Notes: a model not told the origin generated them from the sequence alone. Numbered from the stretch's first letter, positions 1 through 7,641 are shown. The stretch is 44,982 nucleotides of DNA from JBFXIE01 sp050176255 (GCF_050176255.1 NZ_JBFXIE010000027.1), one strand, 5' to 3'. A program made the numbers and translations.

Positions 1-1
1 C

Positions 2-109
2 AACTACATCGAAATGTTCTATAACCCCCGACGTCGTCATTCAAGTACTGACGGCCTGCCGCCTGCCGAGTTTGAGCGGCGTCACTTCCTGAGGCTCCAA
101 GGCGTCTAG
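2..109 (+). pseudogene. 3' end of an IS3-family transposase (OrfB), cut by the window edge
   Basis: The frame from base 2 to the stop at 107-109 encodes a tail beginning NYIEMFYNPRRRHSSTDGLP and ending RLQGV. IS3-family OrfB integrases (DDE/rve type) characteristically end this way, with a YN..R.H...G..PA.FE pattern after the catalytic Glu. Only about 35 residues lie inside the window, so I cannot tell whether the element is intact upstream. It marks the left edge as accessory DNA. Confidence 0.75.
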
Positions 110-127
110 GAAATCCTGGGCGATTCA
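104..127 (+). repeat. Candidate right terminal inverted repeat of the IS3-family element
   Basis: Directly after and overlapping the transposase stop codon, the sequence runs to GGCGATTCA. It ends in CA, as IS3-family ends do, and its complement begins TGAATCGCC. The matching left end lies outside the window, so the boundary is inferred from position and the terminal CA only. Confidence 0.4.
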
Positions 128-438
128 TAGCGATGATTTGAAAACTGCTTCTTTGATTCAGTTTTTGCTGATGTTTAAGTAGGATGCCAGGGGGCGCCAC
201 AGCCCGTTCTGGTAGTCATTCCGTGTGAAGTCACGCCTGAGGGAAGCCTGAAATTCAAAGTGCTGAGAGCTCCCAAGCATTTTCAAAAAGTACCTCTAAA
301 AGGTTCAGTTTGCAAGCGAATTCACCGTGCGATATGGACTTTCTCCGCGAGTTGGACACGCTCCGAAGAAACGGGGTCACTACTTCCCGCCCAGCCCGTT
401 GAAGCCGGTACGGACTTTATCGGGCTACAGGGTTAGAA
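128..438. other. Non-coding stretch next to the IS remnant; nothing recognised
   Basis: About 310 bases without a convincing gene. The reading frames here are short, lack a ribosome binding site and do not resemble proteins I know. It is probably decayed accessory DNA between the insertion sequence and the small gene at 439-645. Confidence 0.5.
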
Positions 439-645
439 CTAGCGCTGGAGAGGGGCGGAGAAGGAGGCGAGCTTGCGCAGCTCAGCAAGCTCCTCCCGAA
501 CTGCGACCTCCATGTCGTTACGGGTCCACTTCTGCTCGTCGTCGGCGAGCAGGTATTGAAGTTCTACGGAACGCGAGTCCATGGTAGACACAGCGTAGTC
601 AAGCCAGCTCGCATAGCCCTCGGGAGGTGGGGGTCGGTGGAACAT
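439..645 (-). CDS. Small hypothetical protein (68 aa)
   Basis: A 68-residue acidic protein beginning MFHRPPPPEGYASWLDYAVS. It continues with TMDSRSVELQYLLADDEQ and an Arg/Glu-rich helix (VREELAELRKLA). An AGAGGAAG ribosome binding site sits seven bases before the ATG, which supports a real gene. I have an impression of similar small proteins in accessory regions of Burkholderiales but cannot name a family. There is no signal peptide, membrane segment or metal-binding motif. It stands alone between an IS remnant and a broken gene, so it may be a leftover of an island. Function unknown. Confidence 0.55.
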   Translation of the reverse strand: MFHRPPPPEGYASWLDYAVSTMDSRSVELQYLLADDEQKWTRNDMEVAVREELAELRKLASFSAPLQR

Positions 646-871
646 CGCAGAGCTTCCTCTCTGGCACCCAGTCTAGCGCCAAGGTAGGCGGATTGGCGCC
701 CTGGCGTCAGAAATTCGTAGGCGGGAACGTGGCGTCGCGGCAAATGCCAGCGAACACCGTCGCCCCACCCATGACATCGGGGTCGGTCGTCACGAAAACG
801 TCCGCATTGTCAACTTCGTTTGGTTGCATTGAGATACGTCTCTAATGGTCAAAACGCACATCCGGCGTGGT

Positions 872-1213
872 TCATCCGCCCCGAAGAGCAGGACGGAGCG
901 CTGCTTGAGCCAGGTCCGCCAATCGCACCAAGGCACCTCGGACCGCCCCGTTGGGAAGGAGCTTCCCGCCAAGCAGAGGGATGCTGCCCAAGCGCTCCAG
1001 CACAGCGGAGGACTTGCTGTCCAAGGTGTGTGCCAAGGTGGCAAGCGGCACATATGTCCGACTGAAGGCCAGCAGCTGTTCAGGCATCACCACACGACAA
1101 GGTTGCCCTCGCAGCACAATCTCATGCGATTCGAGCAGTCCCTCGTCTATGGAGTGCGTAATGCTTTCCCACTTCCAGCCGCTCGCCTTGGACAACTGCT
1201 GTATCGACAGCCA
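872..1213 (-). pseudogene. C-terminal fragment of an unidentified, probably DNA-binding protein
   Basis: An open frame reads WLSIQQLSKASGWKWESITH, then a segment containing VVMPEQLLAFSRTYVPLATL. The pattern of an LS.QQLSKASG helix followed by a second helix-turn-helix-like segment (LAHTLDSKSSAVLERLGSI) suggests a DNA-binding domain. An in-frame TGA lies just upstream (about 1220-1222), and no ATG with a ribosome binding site precedes the fragment; a TTG at 1195 is the only start in frame. Neighbouring frames carry plausible continuation sequence, consistent with frameshifts. It could be the end of a TniQ-like transposition protein, but that is a guess. I treat it as a decayed remnant of mobile DNA. 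Confidence 0.35.
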
Positions 1214-1288
1214 AAGGCGTCATCTCGGGCTACCACCCAGCTGACCACGTCAGACCACTTTCACATTGGTACAAGCCTGGTTTGGTAA

Positions 1289-1321
1289 TGCGACAAGAAA
1301 TTTTGTCGCAAACTTGTCGCA
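1289..1321. repeat. Three copies of TTGTCGCA around an inverted repeat
   Basis: TGCGACAA (1289-1296) and TTGTCGCA (1303-1310) form an inverted repeat around GAAATT. A third copy, in direct orientation to the second, follows at 1314-1321 with an 11-bp period, about one helical turn. Sites like this near the 3' end of a tRNA gene can be recombinase or regulator binding sites. No integrase is visible in the window. Confidence 0.5.
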
Positions 1322-1450
1322 CTCTCCAGACTATTACAGACCAAAGTCACCAATGCTGACTTTTCGGTCCCCTCCCAATGCGCTCGTCTCAACAACCTTG
1401 CAAGTCGTTGATTTATAAGGATTTTTTTGACAAACCGAGACAAAGACAAG

Positions 1451-1483
1451 AAAAAAGCCCGAACCTTGCGGTACCGGGCTTTT
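1451..1483 (-). terminator. Rho-independent terminator after tRNA-Pro
   Basis: On the minus strand, AAAGCCCG (complement of 1475-1482) pairs with CGGGCTTT (complement of 1454-1461), followed by a run of six T (complement of 1451-1456). It lies immediately downstream of tRNA-Pro in the direction of transcription. Confidence 0.8.
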
Positions 1484-1491
1484 GCTATTAA

Positions 1492-1568
1492 TGGTCGGCG
1501 TGGCGGGATTCGAACTCGCGACCCCTTGCACCCCATGCAAGTGCGCTACCAGGCTGCGCTACACGCCG
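1492..1568 (-). tRNA. tRNA-Pro (anticodon GGG)
   Basis: The 77-nt minus-strand sequence folds as a cloverleaf. The acceptor stem CGGCGTG (5') pairs with CACGCCG (3'), followed by discriminator A and an encoded CCA. The anticodon arm is CTTGC-ATGGGGT-GCAAG, giving anticodon GGG for Pro codons CCC/CCT, and the T arm contains GTTCGAATC. It is followed by an intrinsic terminator. The broken mobile DNA lies on its 3' side, the usual orientation for islands that integrate into a tRNA 3' end. Confidence 0.95.
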
Positions 1569-1595
1569 ACAAGACGCAAATTCTATACTGAAAAA

Positions 1596-2003
1596 TCAGC
1601 CTTCGACAAGAATAGAGCGAATTTCTTCCAGCTCTTTTCTTAATTGAACCGGCCCCAGCGGTTCCCCGACAAGCAGTACATCACCCGGCTGGGCTGCGGG
1701 CGTGGCCAACTCTTGCTGCGCGATAGCGGGCAAGTCAGTGACATCAAGCGATTGATCCTGCAGCCGATTGCGAGCACCGCTGATGGTAAAGCCCTGGTCG
1801 TACAACAGGTCGCGGATACGCCGGATCATCAGCACCTCGTGGTGCTGGTAGTAGCGCCGATTCCCCCGTCGCTTCATGGGCCGCAGTTGCGTGAACTCCT
1901 GCTCCCAATAACGCAGGACATGCGGCTTGACCCCACAAAGCTCAGCCACTTCACCGATCGTGAAATAGCGCTTGGCCGGAATGGAAGGCAGCGAGGTACT
2001 CAT
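1596..2003 (-). CDS. MerR-family transcriptional regulator
   Basis: A 135-residue protein whose N-terminal half is a MerR-type winged helix-turn-helix: RYFTIGEVAELCGVKPHVLR, then YWEQEF and the wing MKRRGNRRYYQHHEV, at about residues 12-57. The C-terminal part is short and has no conserved Cys cluster, so a metal-sensing role as in MerR/CueR/ZntR is unlikely. The effector is unknown. It is the last gene of the thrS-pheT-ihfA operon, about 107 bases after ihfA and just before tRNA-Pro. I recall this position directly after ihfA as common in betaproteobacteria. The target genes cannot be deduced from the sequence. Confidence 0.85.
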   Translation of the reverse strand: MSTSLPSIPAKRYFTIGEVAELCGVKPHVLRYWEQEFTQLRPMKRRGNRRYYQHHEVLMIRRIRDLLYDQGFTISGARNRLQDQSLDVTDLPAIAQQELATPAAQPGDVLLVGEPLGPVQLRKELEEIRSILVEG

Positions 2004-2110
2004 GTCAGTTGCGCAGGGGCGAAAAAGAAGTGGTTAGCGTACTGCAGTACTACAGGTACCGCTCACTTGATCAGGGCGCAACCCATCAACATGGGCCGTA
2101 GGCAACCACA

Positions 2111-2461
2111 TCAGGCTTTGGGCGGGGTTTGCACCTGCTCCTTGAGCTTTGTACTGGCATGAAAGGTCACCACGCGTCGCGCATCTATGGGAATTGCCTC
2201 CCCCGTGCGAGGATTGCGACCAGGCCGCGGCGCCTTGGTGCGGATCTGGAAGTTGCCAAACCCCGACAATTTCACATCCCGCCCATCCACCAGGCTTTGC
2301 ACGATGAGGTCGAAGAAAGCGTCCACCATGTCCTTGGACTCCCGCTTGTTCAAACCGATGTGCTCGAACAGAAGATCCGCCAATTGCGCCTTGGTCAGCG
2401 CAGGGGACTCCAGGCTTTCCACAGCTAACTCGATCGCGTCTGGCTGCGCACCGGATGTCAT
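2111..2461 (-). CDS. ihfA: Integration host factor subunit alpha
   Basis: A 116-residue protein of the HU/IHF family. It has the N-terminal helical dimerisation region (LTKAQLADLLFEHIGLNKRE) and the DNA-binding beta arm GFGNFQIRTKAPRPGRNPRT. The RNP segment holds the proline that intercalates in DNA in known IHF. The heterodimer with IhfB bends DNA at specific sites and serves recombination, replication and sigma-54 promoters. It is slightly longer than E. coli IhfA (99 aa) because of an N-terminal extension and a tail ending TPPKA. Its ATG overlaps the pheT stop (ATGA), so it is translationally coupled, the pheT-ihfA order also known from E. coli. Confidence 0.97.
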   Translation of the reverse strand: MTSGAQPDAIELAVESLESPALTKAQLADLLFEHIGLNKRESKDMVDAFFDLIVQSLVDGRDVKLSGFGNFQIRTKAPRPGRNPRTGEAIPIDARRVVTFHASTKLKEQVQTPPKA

Positions 2462-4914
2462 CGCAACCTCGCACCAGTCTGATGTGTCAGTGCCTGTAGC
2501 ACTGCCTGCACGGCCGCCTCGATCTCCGCATCGGTCAACGCAACGTCATCGCTGCCCAGCGTCAGCCGAATCGCCAAGCTCTTTTCACCCTGGGCCAAAC
2601 CGGCAGCAGGCGCAGTCTCGCCAGCGCGCAGCGGCTGGGGACGGAACACGTCAAACAGCACCGCCGAACGCAGCAGGTCGGCCGCCAGCGCACCGCCAAT
2701 GGCGCGCATCACTTCGTCGTGCGTGACGCGCTCGGCCACCACCACGGCAACGTCGCGCTCCACCAACTGGCGCTTGGCCACCGGGCGCAGGCTGGGCACT
2801 TTGCGCTGCACCACGGCATCCAGCTCCAGCTCGAACATCACCGGTGCCGCAGGCAGATCCCACGACTGGCGCCATTGCGGATGCAATTCGCCCGCGAAAC
2901 CGATGGGCTGCCCGTCCAGCAGCACCCGGGCACAGCGACCCGGGTGCAGGGCCGGGTGCGTCGCGGGCTCGAATGTGGGGCGCAGCGGCGCAAAAAGCGC
3001 CTGTACATCGCCCTTGACGTCGTAGAAGTCCGCCGCCTTGTCCTTGCGCCCCCACTGCAGCGCATCGACCGCTCCGTAAGCCAGGCCCGCGACACGCATG
3101 GGCTGCGCAAAACCCTCCACCGTACGGTCGGTGTTTTGCACACTGGCGTCGCGCAGGAATACACGGCCCAGCTCGAACACGCGCACGCGGCTGGCCTTGC
3201 GATCCAGGTTGAACTTAAGCACCTGTAGCAGCGAGCCCAGCAACGACGAGCGCATCACGCTCAGGTGGCTGGCGATGGGGTTGAGCAGCTTGATCGGCGC
3301 CGCGTTGCCCGCCAGCTCTTTCTCCCAATGCTCTTCGACAAAGCTGAAATTGATCGTCTCCTGATAACCCAGCGCCGCCAACTCCCGGCGCACTGCAAAA
3401 TTGCTGCGGCGCGACTCGGCACGCAGCTTGGGGGTGATGGGCGCCAGCGGCGGAGTCGTGGGCAGATTGTTGTAGCCCACCACGCGCGCCACTTCTTCAA
3501 TCAAGTCCTCTTCCAGGCGCAGGTCAAAGCGAAACGACGGCGGCAACACGGTCACGAAACCATCGCCCTCTTCCAGCGGCAAGCCCAGGCGCTTGAGCGC
3601 GTCCACGCACTGCGCCTGCGTGAGCGGCATGCCGATGACCTTGGCGGCACGCGCCACACGCAAGCGCACGGGCTTTTGCACGGGCATGTTCACGCGCAGG
3701 TCGTCGATAGGGCCCAGGGCGGTATCAGGCGTGCCGCAGATCTGCACGATAAGCTGCGTGATGCGCTCGATGTGCTCCACGGTCAACTCGGGATCCACGC
3801 CACGCTCAAAGCGGTGGCCTGCGTCGGTCGAGAAGTTGTACCGGCGCGAACGGCCGGCAACGGCCTCAGGCCACCAGAAAGCGGCCTCTACGTAGATATT
3901 GCGCGTGTCGTCAGACACAGCCGTAGCATCGCCGCCCATGATGCCGGCGAGCGATTCCACCTCACGCTCATCGGCGATCACGCCCACTTTTTCGTCCACG
4001 GTGACGGTATTGCCGTTGAGCAGCTTGAGTTGTTCACCGGCCCGGCCCCAGCGCACGTCCAGGTCTCCGTGAATCTTGTCCAGGTCAAAGATGTGCGACG
4101 GCCGACCCAGCTCGAACATCACGTAGTTGGAGATGTCCACCAACGGCGCGACGCTGCGCTGGCCGCAGCGCGCCAGCCGATCCACCATCCACTGCGGCGT
4201 GGCGGCGCGCGGGTTGACGTTGCGTACCACGCGGCCCGAAAAACGCCCGCACAGGTCGGGAGCATTCACGCGCACGGCCAGGCGGTCGTCGATGGTGGTC
4301 GCGGCCTGCGGAAACTGCGGCGTCTTCAGCGGCGCGCCCGTCAGAGCTGATACTTCGCGCGCAATGCCATAAACGCTCAGGCAATGCGCCAAATTGGGGG
4401 TGAGCTTGAGCGTGAACAGCGTGTCGTCCAGATTCAGATACTGGCGGATGTCCTGGCCCAGCGGGGCGTCCTGCGGCAATTCGAGCAGACCGCCGTGGTC
4501 TTCCGACAGCTTGAGCTCGCGCGCGGAGCACAGCATGCCGAAGCTCTCCACGCCGCGCAGCTTACCCACCTTGATGACAAAGGGCTTGCCATCGCCACCT
4601 TCGCCATCCACGGGCGGCAGTTCAGCGCCCACCATGGCGCAGGGCACCTTGATGCCTACGCGGGCATTGGGCGCGCCGCAGACGATGTTGAGCAGCTCGC
4701 CCAGCCCGACATCCACCTGGCACACGCGCAGGCGATCGGCATTGGGATGCTGCTGGGCGTCCTTGATCTCGCCCACGACGATTTTGGTGAAAGGAGGCGC
4801 CACGGGCTGCAGCCCTTCGACCTCCAGTCCGGCCATGGTCAGCGTGTCGGCCAGTTCTTGGGTGGATAGTGGCGGGTTGCAGAACTCGCGCAACCAGGAT
4901 TCGGGGAATTGCAT
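2458..4914 (-). CDS. pheT: Phenylalanine-tRNA ligase beta subunit
   Basis: An 818-residue beta chain of the alpha2-beta2 PheRS, which charges tRNA-Phe. In order it shows the N-terminal region MQFPESWLREF, the EMAP-like tRNA-binding OB domain (VGEIKDAQQHPNADRLRVCQ, about residues 45-60), the B3/B4 editing region, the B5 domain and the C-terminal anticodon-binding FDX-ACB domain (PVAKRQLVERDVAVVV). I chose the ATG at 4914 because the protein then begins exactly where family members begin; the upstream in-frame sequence is not protein-like. It lies 120 bases after pheS. That spacer contains a small hairpin (CAACCTG-TTTT-CAGGTTG, 4977-4994) without a T tract. The end overlaps ihfA by four bases. 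Confidence 0.97.
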   Translation of the reverse strand: MQFPESWLREFCNPPLSTQELADTLTMAGLEVEGLQPVAPPFTKIVVGEIKDAQQHPNADRLRVCQVDVGLGELLNIVCGAPNARVGIKVPCAMVGAELPPVDGEGGDGKPFVIKVGKLRGVESFGMLCSARELKLSEDHGGLLELPQDAPLGQDIRQYLNLDDTLFTLKLTPNLAHCLSVYGIAREVSALTGAPLKTPQFPQAATTIDDRLAVRVNAPDLCGRFSGRVVRNVNPRAATPQWMVDRLARCGQRSVAPLVDISNYVMFELGRPSHIFDLDKIHGDLDVRWGRAGEQLKLLNGNTVTVDEKVGVIADEREVESLAGIMGGDATAVSDDTRNIYVEAAFWWPEAVAGRSRRYNFSTDAGHRFERGVDPELTVEHIERITQLIVQICGTPDTALGPIDDLRVNMPVQKPVRLRVARAAKVIGMPLTQAQCVDALKRLGLPLEEGDGFVTVLPPSFRFDLRLEEDLIEEVARVVGYNNLPTTPPLAPITPKLRAESRRSNFAVRRELAALGYQETINFSFVEEHWEKELAGNAAPIKLLNPIASHLSVMRSSLLGSLLQVLKFNLDRKASRVRVFELGRVFLRDASVQNTDRTVEGFAQPMRVAGLAYGAVDALQWGRKDKAADFYDVKGDVQALFAPLRPTFEPATHPALHPGRCARVLLDGQPIGFAGELHPQWRQSWDLPAAPVMFELELDAVVQRKVPSLRPVAKRQLVERDVAVVVAERVTHDEVMRAIGGALAADLLRSAVLFDVFRPQPLRAGETAPAAGLAQGEKSLAIRLTLGSDDVALTDAEIEAAVQAVLQALTHQTGARLR

Positions 4915-5034
4915 AGTCAGACTTTTTTGGCGTGCTATTAAAAAGAGAGCATTTCGCGCTTTTCTGTCGTGTCTTTCAACCTGAAAACAGGTTGATCCTC
5001 GGAGCAATCCAGCGCAGGCAGCTCACTTCTTGCG

Positions 5035-6087
5035 TTACTGGAACTGCGACAGGAAACGGATGTCGCCGTCAAAGAACAGGCGCAGGTCATTCACGCCATA
5101 GCGCAGCATGGTGAGCCGGTCCGGCCCCATGCCGAAGGCAAAACCGATGAAACGCTCGGGGTCGAGCCCCATGTTGCGCACCACATTGGGGTGCACCTGG
5201 CCGGAGCCCGCCACCTCCAGCCACCTGCCGGCCAGCGGGCCCGACTGGAACTGGATGTCGATCTCGGCGCTGGGCTCCGTGAAGGGGAAGAAACTGGGGC
5301 GAAAACGCAGCACCAGGTCGTCGCTTTCAAAGAAGGTCTTGCAGAAATCCGTGAACACGACCTTCAGGTCCTTGAAGCTCACGTTTTCGCCGATCCACAG
5401 CCCTTCGCACTGGTGGAACATGGGCGAGTGCGTGGCGTCGGAGTCCACGCGGTAGGTGCGGCCCGGCGCAATCACGCGAATCTCGGGCATGGCCTGGCCG
5501 GCGTCGATCAGGCCGCGGTGTTTCTTGACATGCTGAACGGCGTAGCGCACCTGCATCGGGCTGGTATGCGTGCGCAGCAGATAGGGCGCGTCCGGCGTGC
5601 CGCCTTCCACATAGAAGGTGTCGTGCATCGAGCGGGCGGGATGGTCTTGCGGCGTATTCAGCGCCGTGAAGTTGAACCAGTCGGTCTCGATCTCGGGGCC
5701 GTCAGCCACCTCGAAGCCCATGGAACCGAAAATCTGCTCGATGCGCTCGAGCGTGAGCGACACGGGGTGCAGCCCGCCGCGCCCCTGCGTGCGGCCGGGC
5801 AGCGTCACGTCCAGCGCCTCGGCCTTGAGCTGCGCCTGCAGCTCGGCATCGGCCAGCGCCTGGCGGCGCGCCGTCAAGGCGGCCTCTACGGCCTGCTTGG
5901 CTACGTTGATCGCAGCGCCGCGGGTCTTTTTATCCTCGGGCGAGAGCTGCGCCATGCCCTTCATGAGCTCGGTCAGACGGCCCGACTTGCCCAGAAACTG
6001 GGCCTTGGCGTTTTCCAGCTCGGCGGGAGTTGCGGAGCGTGCGAACGACTCGCGCGCGCTTTCGACCAAGGAATCCAATTCGTTCAT
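5035..6087 (-). CDS. pheS: Phenylalanine-tRNA ligase alpha subunit
   Basis: A 350-residue catalytic subunit of PheRS. An N-terminal coiled-coil arm (about 1-90) contacts tRNA, and a class II aminoacyl-tRNA synthetase core follows. Motif 2 (FRPSFFPFTEPSAEIDIQF) and motif 3 (GFAFGMGPDRLTMLRYG) are intact, as is HPVSLTLERIEQIFGSMGFEV near motif 1. Length matches the bacterial family (E. coli 327). It follows rplT after 102 bases that contain a dispersed repeat and a terminator-like hairpin, so read-through from thrS into pheST may be partial. I see no Phe-rich leader peptide upstream, unlike the pheM leader of E. coli. Confidence 0.97.
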   Translation of the reverse strand: MNELDSLVESARESFARSATPAELENAKAQFLGKSGRLTELMKGMAQLSPEDKKTRGAAINVAKQAVEAALTARRQALADAELQAQLKAEALDVTLPGRTQGRGGLHPVSLTLERIEQIFGSMGFEVADGPEIETDWFNFTALNTPQDHPARSMHDTFYVEGGTPDAPYLLRTHTSPMQVRYAVQHVKKHRGLIDAGQAMPEIRVIAPGRTYRVDSDATHSPMFHQCEGLWIGENVSFKDLKVVFTDFCKTFFESDDLVLRFRPSFFPFTEPSAEIDIQFQSGPLAGRWLEVAGSGQVHPNVVRNMGLDPERFIGFAFGMGPDRLTMLRYGVNDLRLFFDGDIRFLSQFQ

Positions 6088-6100
6088 ATCGACTCTTGAA

Positions 6101-6140
6101 AAAGAAACAAGGGCTAGTGCCTTTTCAAGCTCTAGCCCTT
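6101..6140 (-). terminator. Terminator-like hairpin between rplT and pheS
   Basis: On the minus strand AAGGGCTAG (complement of 6132-6140) pairs perfectly with CTAGCCCTT (complement of 6109-6117), followed by GTTTCTTTTT. The 14-base loop and interrupted T tract suggest partial termination. The upstream arm belongs to dispersed repeat copy A, so the repeat appears to supply half of the hairpin. Confidence 0.5.
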
Positions 6141-6165
6141 GCTGTTTGAGCGCTAGCAGCTATAC
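6130..6165 (+). repeat. Dispersed repeat, copy A (rplT-pheS spacer)
   Basis: Matches the family pattern: CTCTAGCCCTTG, a short variable stretch, then TGAGCGCTAGCAGCTATAC. Compare copies at 22195, 22341, 30486, 34173, 35658, 40486 and 41392. It lies between stop and start codons of the operon without disrupting either gene. Confidence 0.75.
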
Positions 6166-6189
6166 AAATAATAGCCACCAACCGTGAAC

Positions 6190-6549
6190 TCAAGCGGCCA
6201 GCTTGGCCTTGACTTGCTCCACGATGCTGCCAAAGGCAGCCTTGTCATGCACCGCGAGGTCGGCCAGCATTTTGCGGTCGATCTCGATGGCCGCCTTCTT
6301 CAGGCCGTTGGCGAACTGGCTGTATGTCAGACCCAGTTCACGGGCAGCGGCGTTGATACGGGCAATCCACAACTGGCGGAACACGCGCTTCTTGGTGCGG
6401 CGGTCACGATAGGCATATTGCCCAGCCTTCATCACCGCCTGCTTGGCGATGCGGAAGACATTACCGCGACGACCACGGAAGCCCTTGGCCAGGGCGAGAA
6501 CCTTCTTGTGACGGGCGCGGGCCGTTACACCACGTTTGACGCGAGGCAT
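6190..6549 (-). CDS. rplT: 50S ribosomal protein L20
   Basis: A 119-residue basic protein, the usual L20 length. It begins MPRVKRGVTARARHKKVLAL and has the family signature RDRRTKKRVFRQLWIARINA. It binds 23S rRNA early in large-subunit assembly. In E. coli, L20 also represses its own operon by binding the mRNA upstream of rpmI. The 172-base infC-rpmI spacer here carries two stable hairpins that could serve the same purpose. It follows rpmI by 26 bases with an AAGGAG-type ribosome binding site. Confidence 0.98.
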   Translation of the reverse strand: MPRVKRGVTARARHKKVLALAKGFRGRRGNVFRIAKQAVMKAGQYAYRDRRTKKRVFRQLWIARINAAARELGLTYSQFANGLKKAAIEIDRKMLADLAVHDKAAFGSIVEQVKAKLAA

Positions 6550-6575
6550 ATGTTTTCTCCTTGTTCGTCAGTTGA

Positions 6576-6779
6576 TTACAGGCCAGCGGAGGGCAACATC
6601 TTTGCGATGGAACCCATATCGCCTTCGTGCACGTTCACAATGCCACGCAGGTGGCGCTTGTTCTTCGTGGTCTTCTTGGTCAGGATGTGGCGCTTGAAAG
6701 CCTGGCCACGTTTGACCGTGCCGCCCGGACGAACGCGAAAACGCTTCTTCGCGCTGCTCTTGGTTTTCATCTTGGGCAT
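6576..6779 (-). CDS. rpmI: 50S ribosomal protein L35
   Basis: A 67-residue, highly basic protein beginning [20 protein letters not shown], matching L35 in length and sequence. The ATG at 6779 has the ribosome binding site AGGAG just upstream. The open frame extends further upstream, but that part is not L35-like and overlaps the regulatory spacer. It lies between infC and rplT in the conserved infC-rpmI-rplT order. Confidence 0.97.
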
Positions 6780-6951
6780 GTAAATGCTCCTGTTGATTGT
6801 GCTCGTGAGGCGTTTGCACACCGTTGTGCAACCTTGTTGGCCCCGAGCCACTTTTTCAAACGGCCTGCCTTGGCCTGCCGTGCGGTGGTGCATATGCACC
6901 ACCTATCGGCCCGCACTTCCCACGAGAAGCGCTTGCCAAATCCTGATTCAG
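6780..6951 (-). promoter_or_regulatory. infC-rpmI spacer with two hairpins; candidate L20 control region
   Basis: This 172-base untranslated spacer is long for an operon whose next gap is 26 bases. It contains a perfect 20-base palindrome GGTGGTGCATATGCACCACC (6884-6903), which as RNA forms eight base pairs with an AUAU loop, and a 7-bp hairpin TTGCACA-CCGT-TGTGCAA (6814-6831). In E. coli, L20 represses rpmI-rplT through an RNA structure in this spacer. That this is the equivalent is an inference from position. Confidence 0.45.
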
Positions 6952-7554
6952 TTATGCCGGGTGATCGCCCGTAGCCGCCGCGTTGTCGGCGGCTGGTTTA
7001 CCACCAGGTTTCTTGCGTGCGGGAGCGATCATCATGATCATCTGCCTGCCTTCCAGCTTGGGAAATTGCTCGACCATGATGCTGTCAGCCAAATCGTCAC
7101 GAAGCCGGTTGAGCAAAGCCAGTCCAAGCTCCTGGTGCGTGATCTCGCGGCCACGAAAACGCAGCGTGATCTTGCATTTATCGCCATCGGCCAGAAACCG
7201 GCGGATGTTGCGCAGCTTGATGTTGTAGTCACCGTCGTCCGTACCGGGGCGGAATTTGACTTCCTTGATCTCGATGACCGTTTGCTTAGCCTTGGCCTCG
7301 GCCGCCTTTTTCTGCTCCTGATACTTGAACTTGCCGTAATCCATCAAACGGCAGACTGGCGGAGTGGCTGTGGCTGCAATCTCCACCAGATCCACGTCTA
7401 GCTCACCCGCCATGCGCAGAGCCTCCTGCAGGCTGACGATGCCCAGGGGCTCATTATCCGGGCCAGACAGACGCACTTCGGGCGCCATGATTTCACGGTT
7501 CAAGCGGTGCTTGCGCTCCTCGCGCTGGCGACGATCACGAAATTCGGTAGCGAT
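6952..7554 (-). CDS. infC: Translation initiation factor IF-3, probable ATC start
   Basis: A 200-residue IF-3, which keeps 30S subunits free and proofreads initiator tRNA. The N-terminal domain includes HRLNREIMAPEVRLSGPDNE and RLMDYGKFKYQEQKK. The C-terminal 30S-binding domain includes EVKFRPGTDDGDYNIKLRNI and ends near MIMMIAP. There is no ATG at the expected place. The minus strand reads AAGGTGAGAACC directly before an in-frame ATC (7554), giving an ideal Shine-Dalgarno sequence and spacing. An upstream TTG (7569) would place that Shine-Dalgarno inside the gene. E. coli infC uses the rare start AUU, through which IF-3 limits its own synthesis. ATC here suggests the same autocontrol. Confidence 0.93.
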   Translation of the reverse strand: MATEFRDRRQREERKHRLNREIMAPEVRLSGPDNEPLGIVSLQEALRMAGELDVDLVEIAATATPPVCRLMDYGKFKYQEQKKAAEAKAKQTVIEIKEVKFRPGTDDGDYNIKLRNIRRFLADGDKCKITLRFRGREITHQELGLALLNRLRDDLADSIMVEQFPKLEGRQMIMMIAPARKKPGGKPAADNAAATGDHPA

Positions 7555-7570
7555 GGTTCTCACCTTCAAT

Positions 7571-7594
7571 CAAAAAGCTATGAAAAGCATAGCC
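7571..7594 (-). other. Small hairpin with T tract before infC
   Basis: On the minus strand GCTATG-CTTTT-CATAGC is followed by TTTTTG, sixteen or so bases before the infC start. Six base pairs make a weak intrinsic terminator at best. It may instead influence folding around the infC ribosome binding site. Confidence 0.3.
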
Positions 7595-7641
7595 ACTCAC
7601 GCACATTTGGCGCGCTTTTAAGCAGTTTTTACGATCTGGAG

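Noticed and set aside
1261..1536. 91-codon frame crossing the tRNA-Pro gene
   Set aside because: Its start reads GSRVRIPPRRP, the usual translation of a tRNA T arm; it is not a protein.
6088..6189. Phe-rich leader peptide before pheS
   Set aside because: No ATG-initiated frame with Phe codons precedes the hairpin; the spacer is dispersed repeat sequence.
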